20,852 nucleotides of DNA from CAYRNC01 sp964425645 (GTDB taxonomy: Bacteria; Bacillota; Clostridia; Peptostreptococcales; Anaerovoracaceae), in contig CAYRNC010000023.1 in assembly GCA_964425645.1 (NCBI GenBank), positions 1-20,852 of the forward strand, in the 5' to 3' direction. How positions within the stretch are numbered: the first letter of the stretch is position 1; each line of letters opens with the position of its first letter. The notes under the pieces were generated by a model, which saw only the letters and a program-made list of their open reading frames with translations, did no database searches and was not told the DNA's origin. The position numbers and the translations under genes were made by a program. Below are positions 6,997 through 14,176 of the stretch, one piece after another.

Positions 6997-7935
6997 TCAG
7001 TAATCAAAAGTTACCGGCCGCACTGAATTGTCAAGAGGCAACAGAACGCGTCCTGACCCTTTCAACGTATCAATAATCTCCGGAAGGGCTTTTAACGTAT
7101 TCTTTTTCCCGGAGCTATCGTGCATGAGAACAATAGCTTTACCGGCCTTACCTGCAGCCCCGTTTATAACGTTATTCGCAATAGACAGCGGTGTCGTTTT
7201 TTTTGCTGCATCACCCGAAGATACGTTCCAATCGTAATAAACATAACCCCTGCGAAGCATCTCGGCAGCGAGAGGTTGGTAAATAGTTTGATTGTAGGAA
7301 TTGACACTTCCTCCCGGGAATCGGAGTATTTTCGGCTTAATCCCTGTCTCGCTTTCTATCCAAAGCGATGTCTTTTCAAAATCCGCCAGAAAGTTGTCCA
7401 CGGAGGAATATATTATACTGTATTTGTGTGATGCGGAATGCACGCCTATCGTATGCCCGTCTTTAATCATCTCTCTAAGGAGGCCAGCCGCCACTTTATC
7501 ACTGTTATACACTACGAAAAATGTGGCTCTTACATTTTTCTCCCTTAGAATCTTCAGCACCTCGGCTGTGATATCGGAAGGTCCGTCATCAAAAGTCAAA
7601 TATACACTTTTTTGAACATCTTCTGCAAAATTATCTTTTTTTTCGACATACAGTTCAGGATATTCTTGCTGATATTCAAAACTGGCGAAATCTCTTGAGA
7701 TAAGCGACGAGCCGTCGACCGCATCAATATTGCAGGAAACCACAGCTTTTCCCAACAGAAAATGTTCTTTCTCTAAATCCTGATTTTCCAACATGGCTTT
7801 CGCCATCATTAATTCATTGGAAAGATGAGAATTTTTTACTGCATAATGGATACACAATACACCGGGCACTGTAATTGCTAATATTAAGCCGGACAAAATA
7901 ACAATTTTAATGGACTGCACGCTGCCAAGTTTCAT
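6997..7935 (-). CDS. Membrane-anchored polysaccharide deacetylase (NodB domain)
   Basis: Removes acetyl groups from an envelope glycan, probably peptidoglycan or a GlcNAc polymer, outside the membrane. The 312 residues start with one membrane helix (about 10-30, uncleaved anchor), then a linker, then a NodB fold (about 110-300). Key parts: TFDDGPSD near 113-120 with the catalytic and metal-binding Asp pair; HSASH near 165-169 (the metal-binding HSxxH); RFPGGSVN; and VLMHDSS near 270-276 with the late His. All catalytic elements are present. RBS GGTGAG lies 6 bases before the ATG. It is the first gene after promoter 7969-7998 and is followed by the bactofilin gene. B. subtilis PdaA/PdaB-like spore roles are possible but not shown. 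Confidence 0.87.
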   Translation of the reverse strand: MKLGSVQSIKIVILSGLILAITVPGVLCIHYAVKNSHLSNELMMAKAMLENQDLEKEHFLLGKAVVSCNIDAVDGSSLISRDFASFEYQQEYPELYVEKKDNFAEDVQKSVYLTFDDGPSDITAEVLKILREKNVRATFFVVYNSDKVAAGLLREMIKDGHTIGVHSASHKYSIIYSSVDNFLADFEKTSLWIESETGIKPKILRFPGGSVNSYNQTIYQPLAAEMLRRGYVYYDWNVSSGDAAKKTTPLSIANNVINGAAGKAGKAIVLMHDSSGKKNTLKALPEIIDTLKGSGRVLLPLDNSVRPVTFDY

Positions 7936-7968
7936 AATATCTCACCAAATTGTTGCAATATTATGGTC

Positions 7969-7998
7969 ATAATACAATAATTCGGCGCTATTTGTCAA
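7969..7998 (-). promoter_or_regulatory. Sigma-A promoter of the deacetylase-bactofilin-activase unit
   Basis: Perfect -35 TTGACA (minus strand, 7993-7998), 18-bp spacer, -10 TATTAT (7969-7974). It fits in the 65-bp gap between rqcP and the deacetylase gene and marks the boundary between the conserved housekeeping string and the accessory genes. Confidence 0.7.
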
Positions 7999-8000
7999 TA

Positions 8001-8243
8001 TTACGTTATAATCTCATAAATGCTTCCCGACTCCTCCTTTGTGACATGGTCCTTAATTGACAATATCTTAACCGTAACATCGCAGCTTGCAAAGCTTATT
8101 TTAACGATATCTCCTTCAAAAACCTCACTGCCCGGCTTGGCAGTCCTACCGTTAATGTCAACCCGTCCCTGTTCGCAGGCTTCTTTAGCTACAGTCCTTC
8201 TTTTTATGATCCTCGAATTTTTCAGAAACTTGTCAATTCGCAT
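8001..8243 (-). CDS. rqcP: S4-domain RNA-binding protein RqcP (YabO)
   Basis: A small 80-residue S4-fold protein. RqcP works with RqcH on stalled 50S subunits to add alanine tails to incomplete chains (ribosome quality control). The S4 core covers about 1-60: MRIDKFLKNSRIIKRRTVAK, then ACEQGRVDINGRTAKPGSEV, then the VKI strand. Length matches B. subtilis YabO/RqcP, and the position after mazG and hup also fits. RBS GGAGG is 6 bases before the ATG and directly abuts the hup terminator, so expression likely depends on read-through. The genes that usually follow in Bacillus (yabP, yabQ, divIC) are absent here. Confidence 0.9.
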   Translation of the reverse strand: MRIDKFLKNSRIIKRRTVAKEACEQGRVDINGRTAKPGSEVFEGDIVKISFASCDVTVKILSIKDHVTKEESGSIYEIIT

Positions 8244-8254
8244 CTTTTACCTCC

Positions 8255-8282
8255 AAAGAAAAAGGCAGCATCAAAGCTGCCT
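8255..8282 (-). terminator. Rho-independent terminator after hup
   Basis: On the minus strand a 7-bp stem AGGCAGC (8276-8282) / GCTGCCT (8263-8269) with a six-base loop is followed by TTTTTCTTT (8255-8263). The RBS of rqcP begins right after the T run, so this is probably a partial terminator that sets a high hup to low rqcP ratio. Confidence 0.85.
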
Positions 8283-8299
8283 AAGGTATGATTTCTAGT

Positions 8300-8578
8300 C
8301 TATTTGTTTACCGCATCTTTTAATGCCTTACCGGCTTTGAATACAGGGGCCTTTGATGCTTCAATCATTATTACTTCTTCGGGCTTCCTTGGATTCCGCC
8401 CTTGCCTGGCCTTCCTGTCCCTTGTTTCAAATGTACCAAATCCAATTAGTTGAACCTTCTCGCCAATTGCCAGAGCATCTTCGATGCTGTCAATAAATGC
8501 ATTTACAGCGGCCTCAGCATCCTTTTTTGTAAAACCGGTTTTTTCTGCTACCTTAGCAACTAATTCAGCTTTATTCAC
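8300..8578 (-). CDS. hup: HU-type nucleoid DNA-binding protein
   Basis: A 92-residue HU protein, normal length, that binds and bends DNA as a dimer. Helical N-terminal half with MNKAELVAKVAEKTGFTKKD; then VQLIGFGTFETRDRKARQG and the beta-arm signature GRNPRKPEE; C-terminal APVFKAGKALKDAV. The start codon is GTG at 8578 with AAGGAGG 8 bases upstream. It is followed by a strong terminator, fitting a highly expressed short transcript. A promoter within the 65-bp AT-rich gap after mazG is likely, but I could not settle on one pair of boxes. Confidence 0.95.
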   Translation of the reverse strand: MNKAELVAKVAEKTGFTKKDAEAAVNAFIDSIEDALAIGEKVQLIGFGTFETRDRKARQGRNPRKPEEVIMIEASKAPVFKAGKALKDAVNK

Positions 8579-8643
8579 GAACCTAACCTCCTTAAAATTA
8601 ACTGATTTAATATCTAATTTTTTACTTTACGATTGTTCGGAAT

Positions 8644-9453
8644 TCATTCATGCTTTTTTGCCTCTTCCCAGAGCCTGTCCATTTCTGCAAGTGTCATTTC
8701 CTGCAGTTCTCTTCCTGCATTTCTCGCATATTTTTCTATAAGACCAAACCTTCTAATAAATTTCTGCGAAGAGACATTCAAAGCCTCTTCAGGATCCACC
8801 CGAAGAAATCTGGAGACATTCACCACTGCAAACAGTATATCCCCTAGTTCCTCTTTAATTCGGGCAGGATGACCTGCTTCATGTATGTCTAGTAATTCAC
8901 GGGTCTCCTCTTCAATTTTTTTAAAAGCATCGCTTGCATCATCCCAATCAAAACCCACCTCTGCTGCTTTTTTCTGAAGCTTGAAACTTCTTAACAAAGC
9001 GGGCATCGCCTTGGGCACTTGCTCCAACGCTTCAACCCAGTTTCCCTCCTTCTCTTTTCTTTTCATATTCTCCCATTTTTCAAGTACACTGTCAATAGTT
9101 TCTATGTGATTATTAGAAAAAACATGGGGGTGTCGCCCTATCATCTTATCGCATTCTCTGTTAATAATTGATCTTAAATCAAAATCGCCCGACTTCTCGC
9201 CCAATTGCCCGTGAAAAACCACTTGCAGCAAAACATCTCCTAGTTCTTCCTCAAGATTATCCGAATCTTTATTGTCAATCGCTTCGACTGCCTCATAGGC
9301 CTCTTCCACCAAACAGGGTTTTAGGCTTTCGTGAGTCTGTTCTTTGTCCCATGGACAACCTTTATCGCTTCTCAGCAGCCTTATAATGCGATCTAAGCGC
9401 TCCAACGCCAAAGCTGCAGTCTTCTCCTCTGCATATAGTTCTTCATACATCAT
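8644..9453 (-). CDS. mazG: Nucleoside triphosphate pyrophosphohydrolase MazG
   Basis: Hydrolyses NTPs and dNTPs, including damaged ones, to NMP and pyrophosphate. The 269 residues hold two MazG domains. The first (about 17-120) has the CPWDKEQTHESL motif (33-44) and the metal-binding EExxE...ExxD set (E50, E51, E54, E70, D73). The second (about 160-255) repeats it as IEEETREL and EELGDILFAVVN. Compared with B. subtilis YabN (about 490 residues) it lacks the N-terminal tetrapyrrole methylase-like domain, so it is the short form, as in E. coli MazG. The start overlaps the flippase stop as ATGA; a second ATG follows at once. Confidence 0.93.
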   Translation of the reverse strand: MMYEELYAEEKTAALALERLDRIIRLLRSDKGCPWDKEQTHESLKPCLVEEAYEAVEAIDNKDSDNLEEELGDVLLQVVFHGQLGEKSGDFDLRSIINRECDKMIGRHPHVFSNNHIETIDSVLEKWENMKRKEKEGNWVEALEQVPKAMPALLRSFKLQKKAAEVGFDWDDASDAFKKIEEETRELLDIHEAGHPARIKEELGDILFAVVNVSRFLRVDPEEALNVSSQKFIRRFGLIEKYARNAGRELQEMTLAEMDRLWEEAKKHE

Positions 9454-11072
9454 TTTTTATACCTCGAAAATATTCTGATCAGCTTATCACCCTTAGGCAA
9501 AAGCTTTAACTCTTCACTGCTTATGGCCTTTATAGCAATAAGCATGCTTCCATACACCAAAACACCCGTAACAATAGCAATGGCCGTGGCAACAGCATTC
9601 GCTAAATTTACACCGACCATAGCCCCCTTTATAACCCAAAACAGCAGACCATAGGTACCATATACACAAACACCCATAACAAAACCTGCCGCCAAAGGCT
9701 TTAGCAAAGTCAATTTTCGATCTATAACGGCTCCGGTATATCGCTTGACAGCCGCCATATTAAGCGCAGATGCCACCATATATGCGGCCACGGTACCGAT
9801 AGCCGCTCCCTTTATATTAATTCCGGAAATACCGGTCAAATAATAAGTGAGAACTACTTTAAACAAGGCTCCGACAGTCAAATTTCTTACAGGTATCATC
9901 TGTTTTCCTATTCCCTGCAGAACTCCTGTAAGCGTCTGTACCGAAGCTAAAAAAACAACGCCCCCGGCCAATATAAACAGGCTGGGTGCCGCGCTTACGG
10001 CACTGGCCTTTTGGGCCGGATAAAGAAGACACATAATCGGCTCTGAGAGAATCATCAGGCCCAAAGCGCTGGGCAAGCCCAGGATAAAAGCCGTGCGGAT
10101 ACCTAATTCCACATTGTACTTAAGAAATTCTGTTTCTTTTCTTTTATAGGAAGCTGCTACAGCAGGAACCAGACTCATCGCTATGGCCTGTGTCAACACC
10201 TGAGGGAAATTAATAAGAGGGCCCGCCATTCCTGTAAGCTGTCCATACAGGCTGTTGGCCGCCTCGTAGGTAAAGCCTCCGGCCGTAAGCCTTTTTATTA
10301 CGATGGCAACATCGATTGTATTCATAATCGGCATTATGGCAGCCCCGATTGTAACAGGTATTGCGATAATAAACATCTGGGCCAAAACATCAAAGCTTTT
10401 TTCGCTGTATCCCCGAGCTTTTTTCCCCCAATCTTTCAGCCGTTTTCTTTGGCTAAGATAGATCAGTGTAATTGAAATCAAGCCTGCGAATGATCCGGCC
10501 GTTGCCCCGAAAGAGGCCCCGGAAGCAGCCCTTTCCAATCCTTTATCCGCAAGAAAAACTGCCAAAGACAATCCTGCGACCACTCGAAACAACTGCTCCG
10601 TAACCTGGGATATCGCTGTAGGCCTCATATCCTGCATACCTTGAAAAAAACCTCTAAAGGAGGCCATAAGAGGAACAAAGATCAACGCCGGAGCAACAGC
10701 CATCATGGCAAACTCAGCACCCGGATTTCCCAGATATTCGACTATAGGACCTGCTCCAAAAAACAGCAAAGCAGAAGAAACTATACCGATGCAGAAGAGT
10801 AAGGAAAAGGAGGTACGGAACACTCTGTATGCATCGGACAATCTGCCGACAGCGCTGCGCTCGGCAACCATTCTGGATATAGCCACGGGGATCCCCGCAG
10901 TGGAAAGGGTCAGCAACAGCACATAAACCGGATATGCTGTTTGATAATAACCCATCCCGGTATCACCTATGATATTTGCCAGGGGAATCCGAAACAGCGC
11001 ACCCAACAGCTTTATTATCAGCCCTGCTATGCCAAGTATGACAGCTCCTTGCAGGAAAGTTTTTTTTCCCAT
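9450..11072 (-). CDS. yabM: SpoVB/YabM-type lipid-linked oligosaccharide flippase
   Basis: A 540-residue MOP/MVF-superfamily flippase with about 14 membrane helices, likely moving lipid-linked wall or spore-cortex precursors across the membrane. I start it at ATG 11072 (MGKKTFLQGAVILG), which has AAGGAG 7 bases upstream; a further ATG at 11090 lies before the RBS. Family marks: KLLGALFRIPLANIIGDTGM near 21-40, YQTAYPVYVLLLTLSTAGIP near 43-62, and SFRGFFQGMQDMRPTAISQV near 135-154, all typical of the polysaccharide biosynthesis C / SpoVB group. Synteny between spoVT and mazG matches B. subtilis yabM, although an amidohydrolase gene is inserted between. Whether it acts as SpoVB, MurJ or another family member is not decidable here. 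Confidence 0.88.
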   Translation of the reverse strand: MGKKTFLQGAVILGIAGLIIKLLGALFRIPLANIIGDTGMGYYQTAYPVYVLLLTLSTAGIPVAISRMVAERSAVGRLSDAYRVFRTSFSLLFCIGIVSSALLFFGAGPIVEYLGNPGAEFAMMAVAPALIFVPLMASFRGFFQGMQDMRPTAISQVTEQLFRVVAGLSLAVFLADKGLERAASGASFGATAGSFAGLISITLIYLSQRKRLKDWGKKARGYSEKSFDVLAQMFIIAIPVTIGAAIMPIMNTIDVAIVIKRLTAGGFTYEAANSLYGQLTGMAGPLINFPQVLTQAIAMSLVPAVAASYKRKETEFLKYNVELGIRTAFILGLPSALGLMILSEPIMCLLYPAQKASAVSAAPSLFILAGGVVFLASVQTLTGVLQGIGKQMIPVRNLTVGALFKVVLTYYLTGISGINIKGAAIGTVAAYMVASALNMAAVKRYTGAVIDRKLTLLKPLAAGFVMGVCVYGTYGLLFWVIKGAMVGVNLANAVATAIAIVTGVLVYGSMLIAIKAISSEELKLLPKGDKLIRIFSRYKK

Positions 11073-11124
11073 TAATATGCTCCTTTGCACATACAGGTTT
11101 TTTGAGCATACTGCCTCAGGTTAT

Positions 11125-12414
11125 TCAGAGACTTGCCAGTATTCCGGCTTTGGAGCCTTCTACTTCATATTTTGCGCGCTCGATGTCGATGGTAAGAAAC
11201 TGTCCATCCTCATACAAAACCTTTCCATCTGCCATAGTCAATACAACATCACGACCTGCAGCCGAATAGACAATATTATTTATTAGACCATGAACCGGAC
11301 ACATATGGGGCCCGTCAATATCCAATACGATCAGATCAGCCCTATATCCCTTTGTCAATCTTCCCGTGTCCTTTCTGCCTTGACCTAAGGCCCCTGCCCT
11401 GGTTGCTGCAAAAAGGGCTTCTTTTGGTGTTACCAAAGCAGGATCTCCATACCTTTCTTTATTTACCAAAGTAAAAAACTTCATCTCCTCTATGTAGTTA
11501 AGGCTGTTATTACTGGATACGCTGTCAGTCCCCAACGCCACATTAATTCCCTTTTTTAACATATCCGGAACGGGGCATATTCCGCTGGCTAACTTTAAAT
11601 TGCTGACGGGGCAGGTAGCGACAGTCACTCCTTTATCCAACAATATATCAAGATCCCCTTTTTCTGCATAAACGCAATGGGCAGCGGTAGTTCTGCTGTC
11701 AAAAAGTCCAAGCTCATTAAAGTAACCGATCGGGGTCTTGCCATTGTGCCTTACCTTACAAGCTTCATGTTCAGACTTCGTCTCCGAAACATGGACGTGC
11801 ATTCCTGCACCAAGCTCTTTGGTAAATTCCGCAAATTGAGATACGATTTTCGGACTGGAAGTATATTCTGCATGGAGGCTCATATCGACCTTAATTCTTC
11901 CATCGCCGCTGTTATCGTATTGACGAAATAATTCTTTGGATTCTTTAAACGCATCCAAATTCCAAAGGTCGTCATCGGTAAAACAGGTCAGCCCTCTCCC
12001 CAAATTGTTTTTGGCCCCGCTTTTCAGTATCGCCTCCGCCATGCTGTCACAAAAATAATACATATCGGTAGATGATACAATGCCAAACTGTAAAGATTCT
12101 GCTATTCCAAGCAAAGTTGCATAATAAACGTCCTTGTCCTTCAGCTTGCTTTCAAAAGGAAATATACGTTCACTAAGCCAAGATTGAAGGCTCATATTTT
12201 CCCCGTAACCTCTCATAAGGGTCATTGGAGTATGGGCATGAGAATTGAAAAAACCACTCATCAAAAGTTTTCCTTTTCCGGAATAAACCCGTCCGTAATT
12301 TTTTTTGGGCATCTCTTTTCCAATATAGTCAATTACCCCATCTTTAATACCCACGTTACAGGTTTCTTTTATTTCAAGATTTTCATCCAGAATTGTTATG
12401 TTTTTGAAAAGCAC
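11125..12414 (-). CDS. Amidohydrolase, MTA/SAH deaminase (MtaD) type
   Basis: A 429-residue metal-dependent deaminase of the ATZ/TRZ-like amidohydrolase family. Members remove ammonia from S-adenosylhomocysteine, 5'-methylthioadenosine or related purines. The metal ligands are in place: HAH at 59-61 with HAHTPMTLMRGYGEN, HVHVSETKSEHE (about residues 207-218), AAHCVYAEKGD, and LGTDSVSSNN with the late Asp. C-terminal strand ADLIVLDIDGPHMCPVH is typical of composite-domain amidohydrolases. The start codon is GTG at 12414, with GGGAGG 8 bases upstream. It has its own promoter and is not part of the usual spoVT-yabM order in Bacillus. The exact substrate cannot be read from the sequence. Confidence 0.85.
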   Translation of the reverse strand: MLFKNITILDENLEIKETCNVGIKDGVIDYIGKEMPKKNYGRVYSGKGKLLMSGFFNSHAHTPMTLMRGYGENMSLQSWLSERIFPFESKLKDKDVYYATLLGIAESLQFGIVSSTDMYYFCDSMAEAILKSGAKNNLGRGLTCFTDDDLWNLDAFKESKELFRQYDNSGDGRIKVDMSLHAEYTSSPKIVSQFAEFTKELGAGMHVHVSETKSEHEACKVRHNGKTPIGYFNELGLFDSRTTAAHCVYAEKGDLDILLDKGVTVATCPVSNLKLASGICPVPDMLKKGINVALGTDSVSSNNSLNYIEEMKFFTLVNKERYGDPALVTPKEALFAATRAGALGQGRKDTGRLTKGYRADLIVLDIDGPHMCPVHGLINNIVYSAAGRDVVLTMADGKVLYEDGQFLTIDIERAKYEVEGSKAGILASL

Positions 12415-12437
12415 GTTTCACACCTCCCTACCGGCAC

Positions 12438-12466
12438 ATTATAGCATAAATAAAAATGGAAGTCTA
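12438..12466 (-). promoter_or_regulatory. Extended -10 sigma-A promoter of the amidohydrolase gene
   Basis: On the minus strand TAGACT (12461-12466), 17-bp spacer ending in TGC, then a perfect TATAAT (12438-12443). It directly follows the T run of the spoVT terminator and probably drives amidohydrolase, yabM and mazG. Confidence 0.7.
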
Positions 12467-12502
12467 AGAAAAAGCGCTGGCTTGTTCATCTGCCGGCGCC
12501 TT
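12467..12502 (-). terminator. Rho-independent terminator after spoVT
   Basis: On the minus strand the stem GCGC-c-GGC / GCC-a-GCGC (one mismatch, ten-base loop, 12474-12499), with flanking A-T pairs, is followed by TTTTTCTT (12466-12473). It separates spoVT from the amidohydrolase promoter. Confidence 0.75.
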
Positions 12503-12526
12503 GGATACATGATACATTTACACTAA

Positions 12527-13078
12527 TCAGCTTTCCATCTGTTTTGCCAAGAAATTGGCTCCGATTTCCGCGGTTTTTAGTTCAAGGTCCCCAAGATCCC
12601 GTTCATCGTCCCTGGAGAAAAAAATTACAGACCCGATTGGATCTCCTTGGGATATAATAGGGACAATGATTTGAGATTTATAATCCAAATTTTCACCTTC
12701 CTCTCCTGTAATAGGAGAAACGGCTTCTCTGTCGTTTACAAGGCGAAAGGTTTTGCTTTGAATAATTTTTTCGATTTCGGGGCTGATTCTTTTTTCTAAA
12801 TAGTCTCTTTTTGACCCACCGGATACGGCTACAACCTGGTCGGTATCTGTAACAACCACCGAGTCGCCGAGTACGGTATAGGCTGAATCGATGTATTCCC
12901 CTGCAAACTGATTCAATTCACCGATAGGTGAGTATTTCTTTAGAATCACTCCGCCCTCCCGATCGGTGTAGATCTCAAGCGGATCGCCTTCCCTGATACG
13001 CATGGTTCTGCGAATTTCTTTTGGAATGACTACCCGACCCAAATCATCGATTCTTCTTACGATTCCTGTGGCTTTCAT
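12527..13078 (-). CDS. spoVT: Stage V sporulation regulator SpoVT
   Basis: A transcription factor acting in the forespore, where in B. subtilis it tunes sigma-G genes. The 183 residues have an AbrB-type swapped-hairpin DNA-binding domain at 1-50 (MKATGIVRRIDDLGRVVIPK, then EIRRTMRIREGDPLEIYTD) and a GAF-like sensor domain at about 56-180 (VVVTDTDQVVAVSGG, SQIIVPIISQGDPIGSVIFF). Length is close to the 178 of B. subtilis. A GAGAGGAAG lies about 10 bases before the ATG. Upstream is a possible sigma-G promoter, and downstream is a clear terminator, so spoVT may be a single-gene unit. Presence supports a spore-forming host. Confidence 0.95.
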   Translation of the reverse strand: MKATGIVRRIDDLGRVVIPKEIRRTMRIREGDPLEIYTDREGGVILKKYSPIGELNQFAGEYIDSAYTVLGDSVVVTDTDQVVAVSGGSKRDYLEKRISPEIEKIIQSKTFRLVNDREAVSPITGEEGENLDYKSQIIVPIISQGDPIGSVIFFSRDDERDLGDLELKTAEIGANFLAKQMES

Positions 13079-13122
13079 ATCTGTTGTCTTCCTCTCTTAA
13101 CTGCATGAATTCTTATTGCCCT

Positions 13123-13151
13123 TATTATTTTACAAAAATGAAGTAATATTC
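13123..13151 (-). promoter_or_regulatory. Possible sigma-G-type promoter of spoVT
   Basis: GAATA (minus strand, 13147-13151), 17-bp spacer, AATAATA (13123-13129). This fits the sigma-G pattern GMATR / CATWMTA with one mismatch in the -10. B. subtilis spoVT is sigma-G dependent. The AT-rich setting makes chance matches easy. Confidence 0.4.
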
Positions 13152-13172
13152 GTTAATTCAAACATGCAGCCG

Positions 13173-13204
13173 AAAAAAACATCTGGTTCATTATTCCAAC
13201 AGAT
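13173..13204 (-). terminator. Weak terminator at the end of the foldase gene
   Basis: ATCTG (minus strand, 13200-13204) / CAGAT (13181-13185) with a 14-base loop is followed by a G and a seven-base T run (13173-13179). The left arm lies inside the last codons of the foldase gene. The stem is short, so termination is probably partial. Confidence 0.4.
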
Positions 13205-14111
13205 ATTCAACCCCGATCTCTTCCTTCAGTTCTCCGATTTTTTCCGTATATGCTTCGAGCAAATACGAATTCTCTATCATATTTCGAATGTCGTTTTCAA
13301 CTTCTTCAAATGCTTTAACCCTTTGCTCTTTGTCTGAAACATATATAATATGGTACCCGTAAATGGTCTTTACGATATCGCTTAACTCCCCCGGTTTTAA
13401 CGAAAAAGCCGCAGCCTCAAACTCAGGAATCATATCGCCTCTTCCAAAGCTGTCGAGATCACCGCCGTTTTCGCTGCTTCCCTCATCTATGCTGTGCATT
13501 TTAGCCTCTTCCGCAAAATCAGCACCTTTTTTAAGCCTGGATAATATATCTTCAGCCAAGCTTTCTTCCTTAACCAATATATGCTTTGCGGTAACCCTGT
13601 CAACTTTAAACTTTTCCACGTTATTATTGTAATACTCGTTTGTTTCCTGATCAGTTACTTCCGGGATGTCAGCAGACAATTCTTCAAGGAAAGCGTGACT
13701 ATAAAATTGATCGATATAGAAATCCTTCAGAGCTTTTTTAGTGATTCCATATTTTTTCATATAATTATCCGCAGGCTTTTGTTCTTTTATCGTTTTCAAA
13801 AACTCATTGACGGACTCTTTGTAATCCTCGGGTAAAACGCTTTCATCGCCCTTATAATAGGTCCTGATAACATTGAGCGCAATCAAATCCTCCAGGAGAA
13901 GTGTTTTTAAATATTCCAGATTTTCTTCCGTTAAACTTTCCGCATCATCGCCTTGGATAAAGCAATACAAATATGCATATTGATCCAGCTGCTTATCCTG
14001 AATACCCACATCTCCCACTTTAACAATCACCTGGCCTTTCGAATCACAGGCACTGAAAAAAATCAGCATCGAAAAAATCAAAAGACAGATTGTCCGTTTT
14101 TTATGACCCAT
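13191..14111 (-). CDS. prsA: PrsA/SurA-type peptidyl-prolyl isomerase lipoprotein
   Basis: An extracytoplasmic foldase. The 306 residues start with a lipoprotein signal: KKR at 4-6, hydrophobic stretch 8-19 and lipobox FSAC with the lipidated Cys22. A helical SurA-N-like part (about 35-160) precedes a PpiC parvulin domain at about 170-260, with TAKHILVKEE, GADFAEEAKMHSID, NGGDLDSFGRGDMIPEFE and YGYHIIYVSD, all standard parvulin motifs. RBS AAGGAG is 8 bases before the ATG. It lies between mfd and spoVT, where many Clostridia place a foldase. Whether it is the true PrsA orthologue or a paralogue is uncertain. Confidence 0.88.
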   Translation of the reverse strand: MGHKKRTICLLIFSMLIFFSACDSKGQVIVKVGDVGIQDKQLDQYAYLYCFIQGDDAESLTEENLEYLKTLLLEDLIALNVIRTYYKGDESVLPEDYKESVNEFLKTIKEQKPADNYMKKYGITKKALKDFYIDQFYSHAFLEELSADIPEVTDQETNEYYNNNVEKFKVDRVTAKHILVKEESLAEDILSRLKKGADFAEEAKMHSIDEGSSENGGDLDSFGRGDMIPEFEAAAFSLKPGELSDIVKTIYGYHIIYVSDKEQRVKAFEEVENDIRNMIENSYLLEAYTEKIGELKEEIGVEYLLE

Positions 14112-14176
14112 TATTTTATCTCCTTTTCATTGTTCATATCCTCATACTAAAGGAATAAGACAAGATGAATTATACT

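Noticed and set aside
11073..11124. Terminator between the amidohydrolase and the flippase gene
   Set aside because: A weak GAG/CTC stem is followed by A bases and not T bases on the transcribed strand.
14112..14176. Promoter for the foldase gene in the gap after mfd
   Set aside because: The best boxes (TTGTCT, GATATG) are too weak to call; it may be read from the mfd transcript.
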